Assembly (NCBI GenBank): GCA_902802905.1
Contig: CADCNT010000005.1
Coordinates: 53,429 to 117,428 of the forward strand
Length of the DNA stretch: 64,000 bases
Direction: 5' to 3'
DNA from: an uncultured Erysipelotrichaceae bacterium
GTDB lineage: Bacteria; Bacillota_I; Bacilli_A; RFN20; CAG-826
Position 1 is the stretch's first letter. Each line of letters opens with the position of its first letter. The notes under the pieces were generated by a model that was not told the origin of the DNA, ran no database searches, and was given only the letters and a program-made list of their open reading frames with translations. The position numbers and the translations under genes are program-made. Below are positions 15,660 through 24,643 of this stretch, in pieces.

Positions 15660-18302
15660 ATGGCTGAAAAGAAATATGTTTACCCTTTTGATGAAGCTTA
15701 CGGTCTAGGTAAGGAACTCTTAGGTGGTAAAGGTGCTGGTTTAGCAGAAATGACCCATATCGGCGTTCCTGTTCCAGAAGGTTTCACAATCACAACAGAA
15801 GCTTGTACTCTCTACTATGAAAGTGGCAAGCAAATCCCAGAATTCGTCAAGAAACAAATCTTCGACGCAATTAAGGATGTGGAAAAGAAAACCGGCAAAA
15901 CATTTGGTGGAGATCACAATCCATTATTAGTCTCCGTTCGTTCAGGCGCACGTGTCAGTATGCCTGGTATGATGGACACAATCTTAAACTTAGGTTTAAA
16001 TGATGTTACTGCAGCTGCTCTTGCAAGAGAAACAGGCAATGAAAGATTTGCTTTAGACAGCTTCAGAAGATTCATCCTCATGTTCACAAACATCGCTAAA
16101 GGTCATCCAAGAACCGAAATGGATAAGATGCTTGACGATTTAAAAGAATCCAGAGGATACAAACTAGACACAGAAGTCACTACAGAAGAATTAAAAGTCT
16201 TAGTGGCAAAATACAAAGAATATTACAAGAAAACATTTGGTGAAGAATTCCCAACTGATCCTAAAGATCAATTATTAGAAGCTGTCGCAGCCGTCTTCAG
16301 AAGCTGGGACAACCCAAGAGCGAATATTTACCGTATGCAATATTCCATCCCATATTCATGGGGAACCGCCGTTAACGTGCAATCCATGGCTTTCGGTAAC
16401 AAAGGCGAGACATCCGGTACAGGTGTTGCTTTCTCAAGAAACGCTGCTACAGGTGAAAAAGAAATCTCCGCTGAATATTTACCAAACGCACAAGGTGAAG
16501 ACGTTGTTGCTGGTATCCGTACCCCATTACATATCGATGAATTAAAGAGACGTATGCCAGATGTCTACGATCAATTCGTTAAGACCATCAAGAATATGGA
16601 ACTCCATTACCGCGATATGCAAGATATGGAATTCACAGTTGAAGAAGGAAAATTATACTTCTTACAAACCCGTTCCGGTAAGAGAACCCCAGCCGCTGCC
16701 TTAAAGATGGCATGTGACATGGTTGATGAAGGTTTAATCACCAAAGAAGAAGCTGTCCTCAGAATTGATCCAGTTTCATTCGATAAATTATTATTACCTA
16801 ACTTCGATAAAGATGATTTAGCCGCAGCTAAAGGTAGATTAATCGCTAAAGGTAACCCAGCTGGCCCAGGCGCCGGTACAGGTGCTATCGCCTTCACTGC
16901 TGAAGAAGCAGAAAGAAGACACGCTGCTGGTGAAAAAGTTGTTCTTGTTAGAGCAGAAACATCCCCAGAAGACTTAGCGGGTATGATTGCATGTCAAGGT
17001 ATTCTCACCATGCGTGGTGGTATGACCTCACACGCTGCTGTCGTTGCTCGTGGTATGGGTAAATGCTGTATTACAGGTTGTGCTGCTGCCATCATCGATG
17101 AAGAAGCAAGAACCTTAAAGATTGGTGACAAAGTTTACACCGATAAAGACGTCTTATCCTTAGATGGAAGTACCGGCTGTGTCTACGAAGGTGACATTAA
17201 GAAAGTCGCACCAGACCTCTCCAGTGGTAACTTCGGTAGATTAATGGGTTGGGTTGATGAAGCCCGTGACTTAAAAGTCAGAGCCAACGCTGATACCCCA
17301 AGAGATGCTCACCAAGCTAAATTATTCGGTGCTCAAGGTATCGGTCTATGCCGTACCGAACATATGTTCTTCGATAAAGACAAGATCTTCTCATTCAGAA
17401 AGATGATTCTTGCTGAATCTAAAGAAGAAAGAGTTGCTGCTTTAGCAGAAATCGAACCATTACAACAAAAAGACTTTGAAGGCTTATTCGAAGAAATGGG
17501 CGAATTAAATGTTAACGTCCGTTTACTCGATCCACCTCTACATGAATTCTTACCTCAAGAAGAAGAAAAGATCGCTGAGCTTGCAAAAGCTACAGGACAT
17601 TCTGTTGAATTCATTCACAAGAGAATTGATGAATTACACGAATTCAACCCAATGATGGGCCACAGAGGATGCCGTTTAGACGTCTCCTATCCAGAAATCG
17701 GTGAAATGCAAACCCGCGCTATTATTAAGGCTGCTATCGCTGTTAATAAGAGAAAAGGTTTACACATTGAACCAGAAATCATGGTCCCACTTACCTTAGA
17801 CATAAGAGAAATGAAATTCGTCAAAGCTATCGTTGTTAAGACCGCTGATGAAGTCATTAAAGAAGCCGGTGTCAATCTCAAATACCATGTTGGTACAATG
17901 ATTGAAATTCCACGTGCTGCATTATTATCTGACGAAATCGCTGAAGAAGCAGAATTCTTCTCCTTCGGTACCAACGACTTAACACAAATGACATTTGGTT
18001 TCTCCAGAGACGATGCTTCTAAATTCTTACCAGACTACTACAGCAATAAGATCTTAGAAGAAGATCCATTCAAGACACTCGATCAACGTGGTGTTGGTAA
18101 ACTCGTTGAACTCGCCGTTAAACAAGGTAGAGCAACTAGACCAGACCTCCACATCGGCGTTTGTGGTGAAACTGGTGGTGAAGCAAACTCCATCGAATTC
18201 TACCATAAGGTCGGATTAGACTATGTCTCTTGTTCACCATTCCGTGTCCCAGTCGCACGTCTTGCTGCTGCACAAGCCGCAATTAGATTCCCAAGAAAGA
18301 AA
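15660..18302 (+). CDS. ppdK: Pyruvate phosphate dikinase
   Basis: PPDK interconverts pyruvate, ATP and phosphate with PEP, AMP and pyrophosphate, a central glycolytic or gluconeogenic step in many anaerobes. The protein has about 880 residues: ATP-grasp N-terminus, phosphohistidine domain GGMTSHAAVVARGMG with catalytic His458, and a PEP/pyruvate TIM barrel with GLCRTEHMFF and catalytic Cys835 in IGVCGETGGE. The frame runs upstream to 15576, but AGGAGG lies 7 nt before the ATG at 15660, which matches the family N-terminus. A TGATACGAT element (15593-15601) may be its -10. The TAA stop is at 18303-18305. Codons are notably C-ending compared with the neighbours, as in a highly expressed gene. 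Confidence 0.97.
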
Positions 18303-18328
18303 TAATCTTTCAGCCAATTAAATAAATT

Positions 18329-18360
18329 AAGGCGATCACTTCGGTGGTTGCCTTTCTTTT
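18329..18360 (+). terminator. Terminator after ppdK
   Basis: An 11-bp stem (18329-18339 with 18344-18354, two G-U pairs) is closed by a TTCG tetraloop and followed by TCTTTTT. Confidence 0.93.
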
Positions 18361-18361
18361 T

Positions 18362-18389
18362 GCAAAATAAAAGATGGCTGTTCACCATC
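18362..18389 (-). terminator. Terminator after the 83-residue beta-repeat gene
   Basis: Read on the minus strand, GATGG and CCATC (18385-18389 and 18373-18377) close a 7-nt loop, followed by TTTTATTTTGC. This ends the leftward run that begins at rpmH or later. Confidence 0.65.
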
Positions 18390-18398
18390 AATTACTTA

Positions 18399-18650
18399 TT
18401 ACTTATTTAATAACGATTTGTAGAATACAAAGTTGTTATCACCATCGATATATCCGACTTCTCTATCATTTATGATGATTGAACCATCGTCATCAACATA
18501 GCCAATTTTCTTTGGCGGGAAATATATCTCCCCATCATCAGTTATCTCCGCAAATTTTTGGCCGTTAATATATAAGACATTCTCGCCAATGTAGCCGACT
18601 AATTTATCATCGATATAGATGTTTTTATTGAAACATTCAATGATTAACAT
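18399..18650 (-). CDS. Small beta-repeat protein (83 residues)
   Basis: This short protein has four repeats of about 15-18 residues in which a Gly-Tyr-Ile/Val turn follows a strand (VGYIGE, IGYVDD, VGYIDG), consistent with a small beta-propeller or beta-flower-like fold. There is no signal peptide or catalytic motif. It starts 12 nt after the short glmU stop with no Shine-Dalgarno sequence, so it is probably translated by coupling. A second protein of the same style, not obviously homologous, lies at 39127-39477. Function unknown. Confidence 0.7.
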   Translation of the reverse strand: MLIIECFNKNIYIDDKLVGYIGENVLYINGQKFAEITDDGEIYFPPKKIGYVDDDGSIIINDREVGYIDGDNNFVFYKSLLNK

Positions 18651-18662
18651 AACAGAGACCGC

Positions 18663-19685
18663 TTATTTTACGATATTGGCAAATGGACCAACCTTTTCGT
18701 TATCCTTAAGAGTTATGCCTTCTAAGACAGAATTAGAGACATGATTGTCGTGTCCCATTTTGACATCAATAAGAGTGGTGTTCGGACCAATCCAGTTGGC
18801 TTCTCCTAATTTACATTTACCTAAGATAGAAGTGTTTGGAAGGATCACACAATCTCTTCCAATCTTTGCATCTGGAGAAATATACGCAGTGTCAGGATCT
18901 TCAATGGAAACACCTGATAACATTAATTCTCTATTTACTCTTTTTCTTATGACTTTTGCAGCATAAGCAAGTTGAGATCTATCGCTAACACAGAAGATGT
19001 CTTGAGCGTCTTCAAGAACATAAGCTTCAACACGGTAATTTTGTTGATTAAAGAGTTTAACTAATTCTGATAAGTAATACTCGTGCTTAGCGTTGTTATT
19101 GCTAAGTTTAGGTAAATATTCTTGGAGTAACCTGTTATTAATGATGTAGATACCAGCATTAACTTCATTGATTTCAGCTTCTTCTGGAGTACAGTCTTTA
19201 TCTTCTCTAATATCTAATAAGCGATATGAGCCTTTTTCTCTAACGATTCTTCCATATCCGGATGGATTAGCAAACACTGAAGTACAGATAGTTAAGGCAT
19301 TGCCATCTTTATGATGCTTATGATAAACCCTCTTTAATGTTTCGGTTGTAAGTAGTGGAGTATCTCCTCCAACAACAATGACATCACCATCTTTGCCTTC
19401 AAGTTCCTTAACTTGCATTAAAGCATGGCCGGTACCAAGTATTTCTTTTTGCCACACCACTTTAGCGTAGTCTTTAACACATTCTTCGGTGGCTTTTCCG
19501 CCATAACCGACAACAACATAAATATCTTTTAAATCTAATGCTTTGCAAGCATCGACAACATAATTGATAAGTGGTTTACCTAAAATTGGATAAGCAACTT
19601 TTGAATGGTTTGGGTCGCGAGACAACATTCTTGAACCACGCCCAGCGCCTAATACAACAACATATTTATCTACTTTATCTGCCAT
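18663..19685 (-). CDS. glmU: GlmU-like N-acetylglucosamine-1-P uridylyltransferase lacking acetyltransferase half
   Basis: The N-terminal nucleotidyltransferase domain is complete: VVLGAGRGSRM (residues about 9-19), VVGGDTPLL and INEVNAGIYIIN match GlmU-type uridylyltransferases making UDP-GlcNAc. Four or so hexapeptide coils begin the left-handed beta helix, but the protein stops at residue 340 with GPFANIVK, where bifunctional GlmU (about 455 residues) continues into the acetyl-CoA domain. The next gene starts 12 nt later, so I see a short gene and no sequencing break. Glucosamine-1-phosphate acetylation would have to be encoded elsewhere. It follows ispE by 9 nt in the leftward housekeeping run. 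Confidence 0.85.
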   Translation of the reverse strand: MADKVDKYVVVLGAGRGSRMLSRDPNHSKVAYPILGKPLINYVVDACKALDLKDIYVVVGYGGKATEECVKDYAKVVWQKEILGTGHALMQVKELEGKDGDVIVVGGDTPLLTTETLKRVYHKHHKDGNALTICTSVFANPSGYGRIVREKGSYRLLDIREDKDCTPEEAEINEVNAGIYIINNRLLQEYLPKLSNNNAKHEYYLSELVKLFNQQNYRVEAYVLEDAQDIFCVSDRSQLAYAAKVIRKRVNRELMLSGVSIEDPDTAYISPDAKIGRDCVILPNTSILGKCKLGEANWIGPNTTLIDVKMGHDNHVSNSVLEGITLKDNEKVGPFANIVK

Positions 19686-19694
19686 AACTTCTCC

Positions 19695-20552
19695 TTATTT
19701 TTTTAGAACTCTAGTCACTTCGACTATATATTTATCTTCGAGTGTTCTCGCCGCTTTCTTCACAAGTGAAGAATCAGTAGAAAGCGCAAAAACAGTTGAT
19801 CCACTTCCGGACATTAACACTAACTTAAATCCAGCAGCGATAAGTGTTTCTTTAATTTGTTTAATTTCTGGCACCAATGACATAGCGGCTTCTTCTAAAG
19901 AATTACCCATAACGGACGCTAATAAATCGTCATCGCCTTCTTTTAACGCTTTAACAACTGTATCAATATCAACTGGTTTGAATTCTTTTTTATCCGCAAT
20001 AGCAAACACTTCTTTTGTAGAACAGCCAGAAGAAGGTTTAACAATTAAAACTGAGTAATTGTTTTTAATCTCAATTGGTTCCATGATTTCGCCAATACCT
20101 TTACATCTAGCAGGTACACATTTAACAAAGAATGGAATATCAGCACCTAAAGGTGCAGCTAGTTCAATTATTTCTTCATCAGTAGCGTTAAGCTTAAGGA
20201 TTTGGTTAACAGCTTTCATGGTAAACGCTGCATTACTGCTTCCTCCGCCTAATCCAGCTTGCATTGGAATAACCTTATGGATGTACACTCTAAACTTAGT
20301 GGAGAAACCATATTTAGCCGCAAGAGCGTTAATACTAGTGCTAGCCAAGTTATAGTGGACTAAGCCATTGGAAAAATCATCAACTGTGACAAAGTTGTCA
20401 CCGCTATTTTGCAGTTTCGAGATAATGATTGAATCATGGAGTTCGATTGGAACCATGACAGAGTCTAATTCATGATAACCATCTGGTCTTTTAGAGACCA
20501 CTCTTAAAGAAATATTGATTTTTGCAAAACTTTTAACACTTTTAATAGCCAT
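19695..20552 (-). CDS. ispE: 4-diphosphocytidyl-2-C-methyl-D-erythritol kinase
   Basis: This 285-residue GHMP kinase phosphorylates CDP-methylerythritol in the MEP pathway to isoprenoid precursors. The substrate motif AKINISLRV (about residues 10-18) and the glycine-rich ATP loop MQAGLGGGSSNAAF (about 96-109) are intact, as is the C-terminal MSGSGSTVFAL motif. It follows rsmA by 15 nt on the same strand, an order shared with Bacillus and relatives. No other MEP genes are in the window. Confidence 0.96.
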   Translation of the reverse strand: MAIKSVKSFAKINISLRVVSKRPDGYHELDSVMVPIELHDSIIISKLQNSGDNFVTVDDFSNGLVHYNLASTSINALAAKYGFSTKFRVYIHKVIPMQAGLGGGSSNAAFTMKAVNQILKLNATDEEIIELAAPLGADIPFFVKCVPARCKGIGEIMEPIEIKNNYSVLIVKPSSGCSTKEVFAIADKKEFKPVDIDTVVKALKEGDDDLLASVMGNSLEEAAMSLVPEIKQIKETLIAAGFKLVLMSGSGSTVFALSTDSSLVKKAARTLEDKYIVEVTRVLKK

Positions 20553-20567
20553 ACTTTAACACTTTCA

Positions 20568-21374
20568 TTATATCTTCTTTTGTATCAACTGATACATCTT
20601 TAAATATATTTCAGGCTTAATATTCTCTGGCCTAGCCATTGGATTAATGCCTAATTTTTCTAATAGTTCGTTCGCTTTTTCAGGGTTACCTAAATAAGTC
20701 TTGAGGTTGTTATAAATCGTCTTCCTTCGATTTAAGAACAGCGAGGAAGAAAGCTTATATGTTCCAACCACATCTTCAAAAATATTTTGCTCCTTTTTAT
20801 AGAACACAAAAACTACAGAGTTACATTTTGGAGCAGGATAGAAACATCCTGGCCTAACCACTAATAGTTTTTTAACTTCACCAAGCAAATGAATAAGAAT
20901 AGAAGCTGGCCCATATTTTTCACCATCTAAATCATTAAATCGATCAAACGCTTCTAATTGGCACATTAGAGACATAGTTTTTGCATTTTTAGCATTTAAC
21001 AACAGGAAAATTACGAGCTCAGTTGTGATGTTATAAGGGAGATTGCCAATTATTTTATCGTAAGAAGAAATATCGACTTTACGAATATCATTAAGGATAT
21101 AGTCAATGCTGTCCTTATAAAAGATTTTAAGGAAATCAATCATCCTAGAATCAATGTCACAAACAGTAAGATGACATTTGTCGAAAAGAAAATGAGTCAA
21201 GCTTCCTAAACCTGGGCCAATTTCCAAAACACTCTCGCTTTCATTTAATTCTAATGAATCAACAATCTTACTAGCGATGGATGGTTCAAGCAAAAAATTC
21301 TGTCCATAGTCCTTATCAGGTTTTATTGAACACTTGCTTGTTAATTCAAAAATATTGTTACGATTAATTTCCAT
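20568..21374 (-). CDS. rsmA: 16S rRNA adenine-N6 dimethyltransferase
   Basis: RsmA (KsgA) dimethylates two adjacent adenines near the 3' end of 16S rRNA. The 268-residue protein has the SAM motif VLEIGPGLGSLT (about residues 45-56) and the catalytic GNLPYNI. Its start overlaps the RNase M5 stop by 11 nt, giving the tatD-rnmV-rsmA cluster found across Firmicutes. Confidence 0.97.
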   Translation of the reverse strand: MEINRNNIFELTSKCSIKPDKDYGQNFLLEPSIASKIVDSLELNESESVLEIGPGLGSLTHFLFDKCHLTVCDIDSRMIDFLKIFYKDSIDYILNDIRKVDISSYDKIIGNLPYNITTELVIFLLLNAKNAKTMSLMCQLEAFDRFNDLDGEKYGPASILIHLLGEVKKLLVVRPGCFYPAPKCNSVVFVFYKKEQNIFEDVVGTYKLSSSLFLNRRKTIYNNLKTYLGNPEKANELLEKLGINPMARPENIKPEIYLKMYQLIQKKI

Positions 21375-21897
21375 ATTTCGATAGTATTTCTTCAGGTTTT
21401 ACACCTAACATTTGTAATTGGTTTTCTAAAAATTTTATATTTCCTTTAATTAACCTATAATCAGCAATAATTCTTGCTTTAACACTTGAAGGGCTATCTG
21501 ACAAGGAAATAATTTTATTCAATTTATAATCTAGTTTTTGAAGTTGACCTTTGTCATCATAAAGCAAGTCACTAAGCGCTTCAACAATCGCTTCTTTAGT
21601 TGATTCTGCAACTCCAGACTTTTTTGAAGAATTTCTTGTAATTTTTCGGCTTTTTCTGACAAAAACTCCATTAATTTTTGATTTGATACGATTTTCAATA
21701 TCTTCGCCGGCCTTATCATTGTCAGTAAGAACTACCACCCTATTTACAGCTGATACTCTATTTAAAAAGTCTAACTTTTCTTCAGATAAATCATACCCGT
21801 TTGTGGTGAAATACAAAGTTGATATAAATGTCGATAAATAACTTACATCACTTTTTCCTTCAACCACTAAAACGCCTTCTAAATAATATTTATTCAT
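21364..21897 (-). CDS. rnmV: Ribonuclease M5
   Basis: RNase M5 matures the 5S rRNA precursor with ribosomal protein L18. The 177-residue protein is a TOPRIM enzyme with the catalytic Glu in VVEGKSD (about residue 13) and the acidic pair in LTDNDKAGED. It overlaps tatD by 8 nt upstream and rsmA by 11 nt downstream. Confidence 0.95.
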   Translation of the reverse strand: MNKYYLEGVLVVEGKSDVSYLSTFISTLYFTTNGYDLSEEKLDFLNRVSAVNRVVVLTDNDKAGEDIENRIKSKINGVFVRKSRKITRNSSKKSGVAESTKEAIVEALSDLLYDDKGQLQKLDYKLNKIISLSDSPSSVKARIIADYRLIKGNIKFLENQLQMLGVKPEEILSKYGN

Positions 21898-22663
21898 CTA
21901 TCTTAAATAGCCTTAATGCATTTTCATATGTAACTTGTTCAATATGTTTTTTTGAAAGATCTTTTAATCTCGCAATTTCTTCTAAAACAAGGCATATATA
22001 TTTCGGTTCATTCTTTTCACCACGGTGTGGATGAGGAGTTAAATAAGGGGAATCTGTCTCAAGTAGTAATTTATCTAGAGGTACTTCTTCCGCTACTTCC
22101 TTTGGTGTTTTAGCATTTGTAAATGTTACTGGCCCGCCTAAGGAAATCATTAATCCTAAATCTAATACTTCTTTAAGCATTTCAACACTGCCAGAATAGC
22201 AGTGCATCACGCCTCCAAATTTAGGTTTATGTTCTTTTAATATATTTAAACAATCTTCATTAGATTCACGATTATGGATGCTGATTGGTAAACCATGTTC
22301 GTTAGCGTATTCAATTTGTCTAATGAAATATTCTTTCTCTAATTGTTTCTTCTCTGGTTCTTTTACCCAATGATAATCAAGACCAATTTCACCAATGGCG
22401 ACAACCTTTTTATGATTAGATAACGCCATGGTATCTAAATAATCTTGTTCGGTGATGTCAAAAATATCACATGGGTGAAAGCCAATAGCAGCGTAGCATT
22501 CTGGATATTTTTCAGCTATTTTAACTGCTAAAAATGATGATTCTTTGTTGTAACCAACAACCAAAAATTTACCAACACCAGTCTTTTTAGCGTTTTCTAT
22601 TACTTCATCGATATGAGAATATAAAATTTCATCATTAAGATGACAATGCGTGTCAAAAATCAT
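21890..22663 (-). CDS. TatD family metal-dependent hydrolase
   Basis: This 257-residue TIM-barrel enzyme has the metal-binding FDTHCHL motif at the N-terminus, then IGEIGLDYHW, PISIHNRES and LLETDSPYL, all typical of TatD/YcfH nucleases. It acts in the cytosol on DNA or RNA ends. A TTG at 22675 would add four residues, but the ATG at 22663 comes one base after the mnmE stop (TAA-T-ATG) and is the natural start. Confidence 0.94.
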   Translation of the reverse strand: MIFDTHCHLNDEILYSHIDEVIENAKKTGVGKFLVVGYNKESSFLAVKIAEKYPECYAAIGFHPCDIFDITEQDYLDTMALSNHKKVVAIGEIGLDYHWVKEPEKKQLEKEYFIRQIEYANEHGLPISIHNRESNEDCLNILKEHKPKFGGVMHCYSGSVEMLKEVLDLGLMISLGGPVTFTNAKTPKEVAEEVPLDKLLLETDSPYLTPHPHRGEKNEPKYICLVLEEIARLKDLSKKHIEQVTYENALRLFKIDE

Positions 22664-22664
22664 A

Positions 22665-23990
22665 TTATTTACCAACGCAGAATCTAGAGAATATTTCTTT
22701 AGAAATATCCCTTTGATTATATTCTCCTAAAATCTCTAAAACAAAGTTATAAGCATCCATTAAAGACACAGCGATTAAATCAACAGGCAAACCTGCTTCT
22801 GCATCTTCCTTGGCTTTTAATAACGATTCTTTTGCAGCTTGTAATAAGCCAAGTTGCCTTGTGTTATTAAGTGAAGGGGTTTTAAATGATTCTTCTTTAA
22901 TTCCAAGAACTTTATATATCTCGTCTTTTAAAGGTGTAATGTCGTTGTTCAAAGCGGAAATATATAACTTGTTATCATCTTTATTAGATAGTTTATCTGC
23001 CTTGTTATAAACGATGATGTGAGGGATATTTTCCACTAAAGAAAGGATTTCTTGGTCTTCTTTATCTAATTCCTTAGAAGCATCTAAAAGAACAATTGCC
23101 AGATCAGCGTTTTTAATAGTTTTTTTGGTTTTGTTAACACCAATGAGTTCGATTTGATCTTCGGAATCTCTAATTCCCGCAGTGTCTAATAAATGTAAAA
23201 CAATACCATTAAGATTAATTTCACCTTCAACAACATCTCTAGTAGTGCCAGCAATATCAGTAACGATTGCTTTTGATTCACCAAGTAAAGCATTTAATAA
23301 AGAAGACTTACCAACGTTTGGTTTGCCAACTAAAGCAACTTTAATACCTTCTTTAATGATTAAGCCTTTTTGACCATTTTCCACTAAAGAGTCAATTTGA
23401 GGCACGAGTTCATCCACTAAAGAAACAACATGTTCTTTATTAGCAACTTCGATATCTTCATATTCTGGATAATCAATATTTACTTCAATAAGAGAAAGCA
23501 CATCTGTGATGCGTTTCTTTAAAGGGAGGATGAGTTCACTTGTCTTTCCTTTCAAAGAAAGGATAGATAACTCTTTTGCTTCTTTTGTAGTCGCATTAAT
23601 AACATCATTAATCGCTTCAGCTTGGATTAAATCAATCTTATTATTTAAGAACGCTCTTGAAGAGTATTCTCCGTTTGTGGCATATCGTGCTCCATTAGCG
23701 ATAAGTTGCTCAATAATCTCGTTTGCGATTAAAACAGAACCATGACAAATAATCTCCACAAGATCTTCTCCGGTGAATGATTTTGGTCCTTTATAAATCG
23801 CTAAAACAACTTCATCAATTACTTTATCCCCTTTGACAATGTTGCCGAATAAAAGAGTTCTTTCTTTTATCTCTCTAATATCTTTAGAGAACGATTTGGA
23901 AACAATAGCAAAAGCATCATCACCAGAAACTCTAATGATGGCTAGAGCACTTTTAATAGGAGCGGTAGCTAATGCGACAATAGTTTCCAT
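22665..23990 (-). CDS. mnmE: tRNA U34 modification GTPase MnmE
   Basis: MnmE, with MnmG, makes the 5-carboxymethylaminomethyl modification at tRNA wobble uridine. The 441-residue protein has the folate-binding N-domain, a helical domain with an inserted G domain (GKPNVGKSSL, DTAGIRDSED, NKADK) and the invariant C-terminal CVGK with catalytic Cys. The ATG has no Shine-Dalgarno sequence and follows a GC-rich hairpin by only 12 nt. mnmG is not in the window. Confidence 0.97.
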   Translation of the reverse strand: METIVALATAPIKSALAIIRVSGDDAFAIVSKSFSKDIREIKERTLLFGNIVKGDKVIDEVVLAIYKGPKSFTGEDLVEIICHGSVLIANEIIEQLIANGARYATNGEYSSRAFLNNKIDLIQAEAINDVINATTKEAKELSILSLKGKTSELILPLKKRITDVLSLIEVNIDYPEYEDIEVANKEHVVSLVDELVPQIDSLVENGQKGLIIKEGIKVALVGKPNVGKSSLLNALLGESKAIVTDIAGTTRDVVEGEINLNGIVLHLLDTAGIRDSEDQIELIGVNKTKKTIKNADLAIVLLDASKELDKEDQEILSLVENIPHIIVYNKADKLSNKDDNKLYISALNNDITPLKDEIYKVLGIKEESFKTPSLNNTRQLGLLQAAKESLLKAKEDAEAGLPVDLIAVSLMDAYNFVLEILGEYNQRDISKEIFSRFCVGK

Positions 23991-24001
23991 TTTCTTTATT
24001 C

Positions 24002-24022
24002 ATAAAAGCACCCAAAGGGTGC
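24002..24022 (-). terminator. Terminator-like hairpin between jag and mnmE
   Basis: On the minus strand, GCACCC-TTT-GGGTGC is followed by TTTTAT, ending 12 nt before the mnmE ATG. No clear separate mnmE promoter follows, so partial read-through or processing may allow mnmE expression from upstream. Confidence 0.7.
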
Positions 24023-24031
24023 ATTTATTTA

Positions 24032-24631
24032 TTAATCAACGTAAATGACTTGGACTTGTCTATGACTGCCTTCGCCTGTGGATTCGGTCTTAATATTTTT
24101 CCAACCGTTTAAAGCGTTATGAATAGCTCTTCTTTCATCCGCTGGCATTGGATCAAAAGTGTAAGTTGTCTTTGTTTTCTGGACATCCTTAGCGACTTTT
24201 CTAGCAAGTCTTTCTAAACGTGAATATTTGCTATCTTTGTAACCATTGATATCAAGCAAGATCCTAAATCTCTTATGGAAGTGGTTATTTGTAGCGAGTT
24301 TCACTAATTCATTTAACGCTTGTAATGTGACACCACCTTTACCAATTAAAATTGGGTTATGAGTGCTGTCTAAGATAATGTGAATAACATCATCATCTAA
24401 TTTAGTTTTCACTGAACTTTCAATACCTAAAGCGTCAGTGACATTTAATAAGTAATCTTCTGCATATCTGATTACATCAGATAAATCATAGACTTCGACT
24501 TGGACTTTCTTTGAAAATAATCCAGTTTTCTTTCCTGTATCAAGATAAATGATTTCACTTACAGGAACATTTAATTCTTTAGAAGCTTTTTCTAATGCTT
24601 CTTCAATAGTTTTTCCAGTATAAATTTCCAT
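24032..24631 (-). CDS. jag: Jag/KhpB RNA-binding protein
   Basis: This 199-residue protein has the N-terminal Jag domain (MEIYTGKTIEEALEKA), a KH domain with GKGGVTLQALNEL (about residues 98-110) and a C-terminal R3H domain (ERRAIHNAL). KhpB binds RNA and affects cell elongation and division. A TTG at 24643 would add four residues, but GAGG lies 7 nt before the ATG at 24631. It follows yidC directly, as in most Firmicutes. Confidence 0.95.
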   Translation of the reverse strand: MEIYTGKTIEEALEKASKELNVPVSEIIYLDTGKKTGLFSKKVQVEVYDLSDVIRYAEDYLLNVTDALGIESSVKTKLDDDVIHIILDSTHNPILIGKGGVTLQALNELVKLATNNHFHKRFRILLDINGYKDSKYSRLERLARKVAKDVQKTKTTYTFDPMPADERRAIHNALNGWKNIKTESTGEGSHRQVQVIYVD

Positions 24632-24643
24632 ATATAACCTCAA

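Noticed and set aside
18651..18700. Frameshift or stop mutation truncating GlmU
   Set aside because: The next gene starts 12 nt after the stop and no remnant of the acetyltransferase half is readable in any frame downstream.
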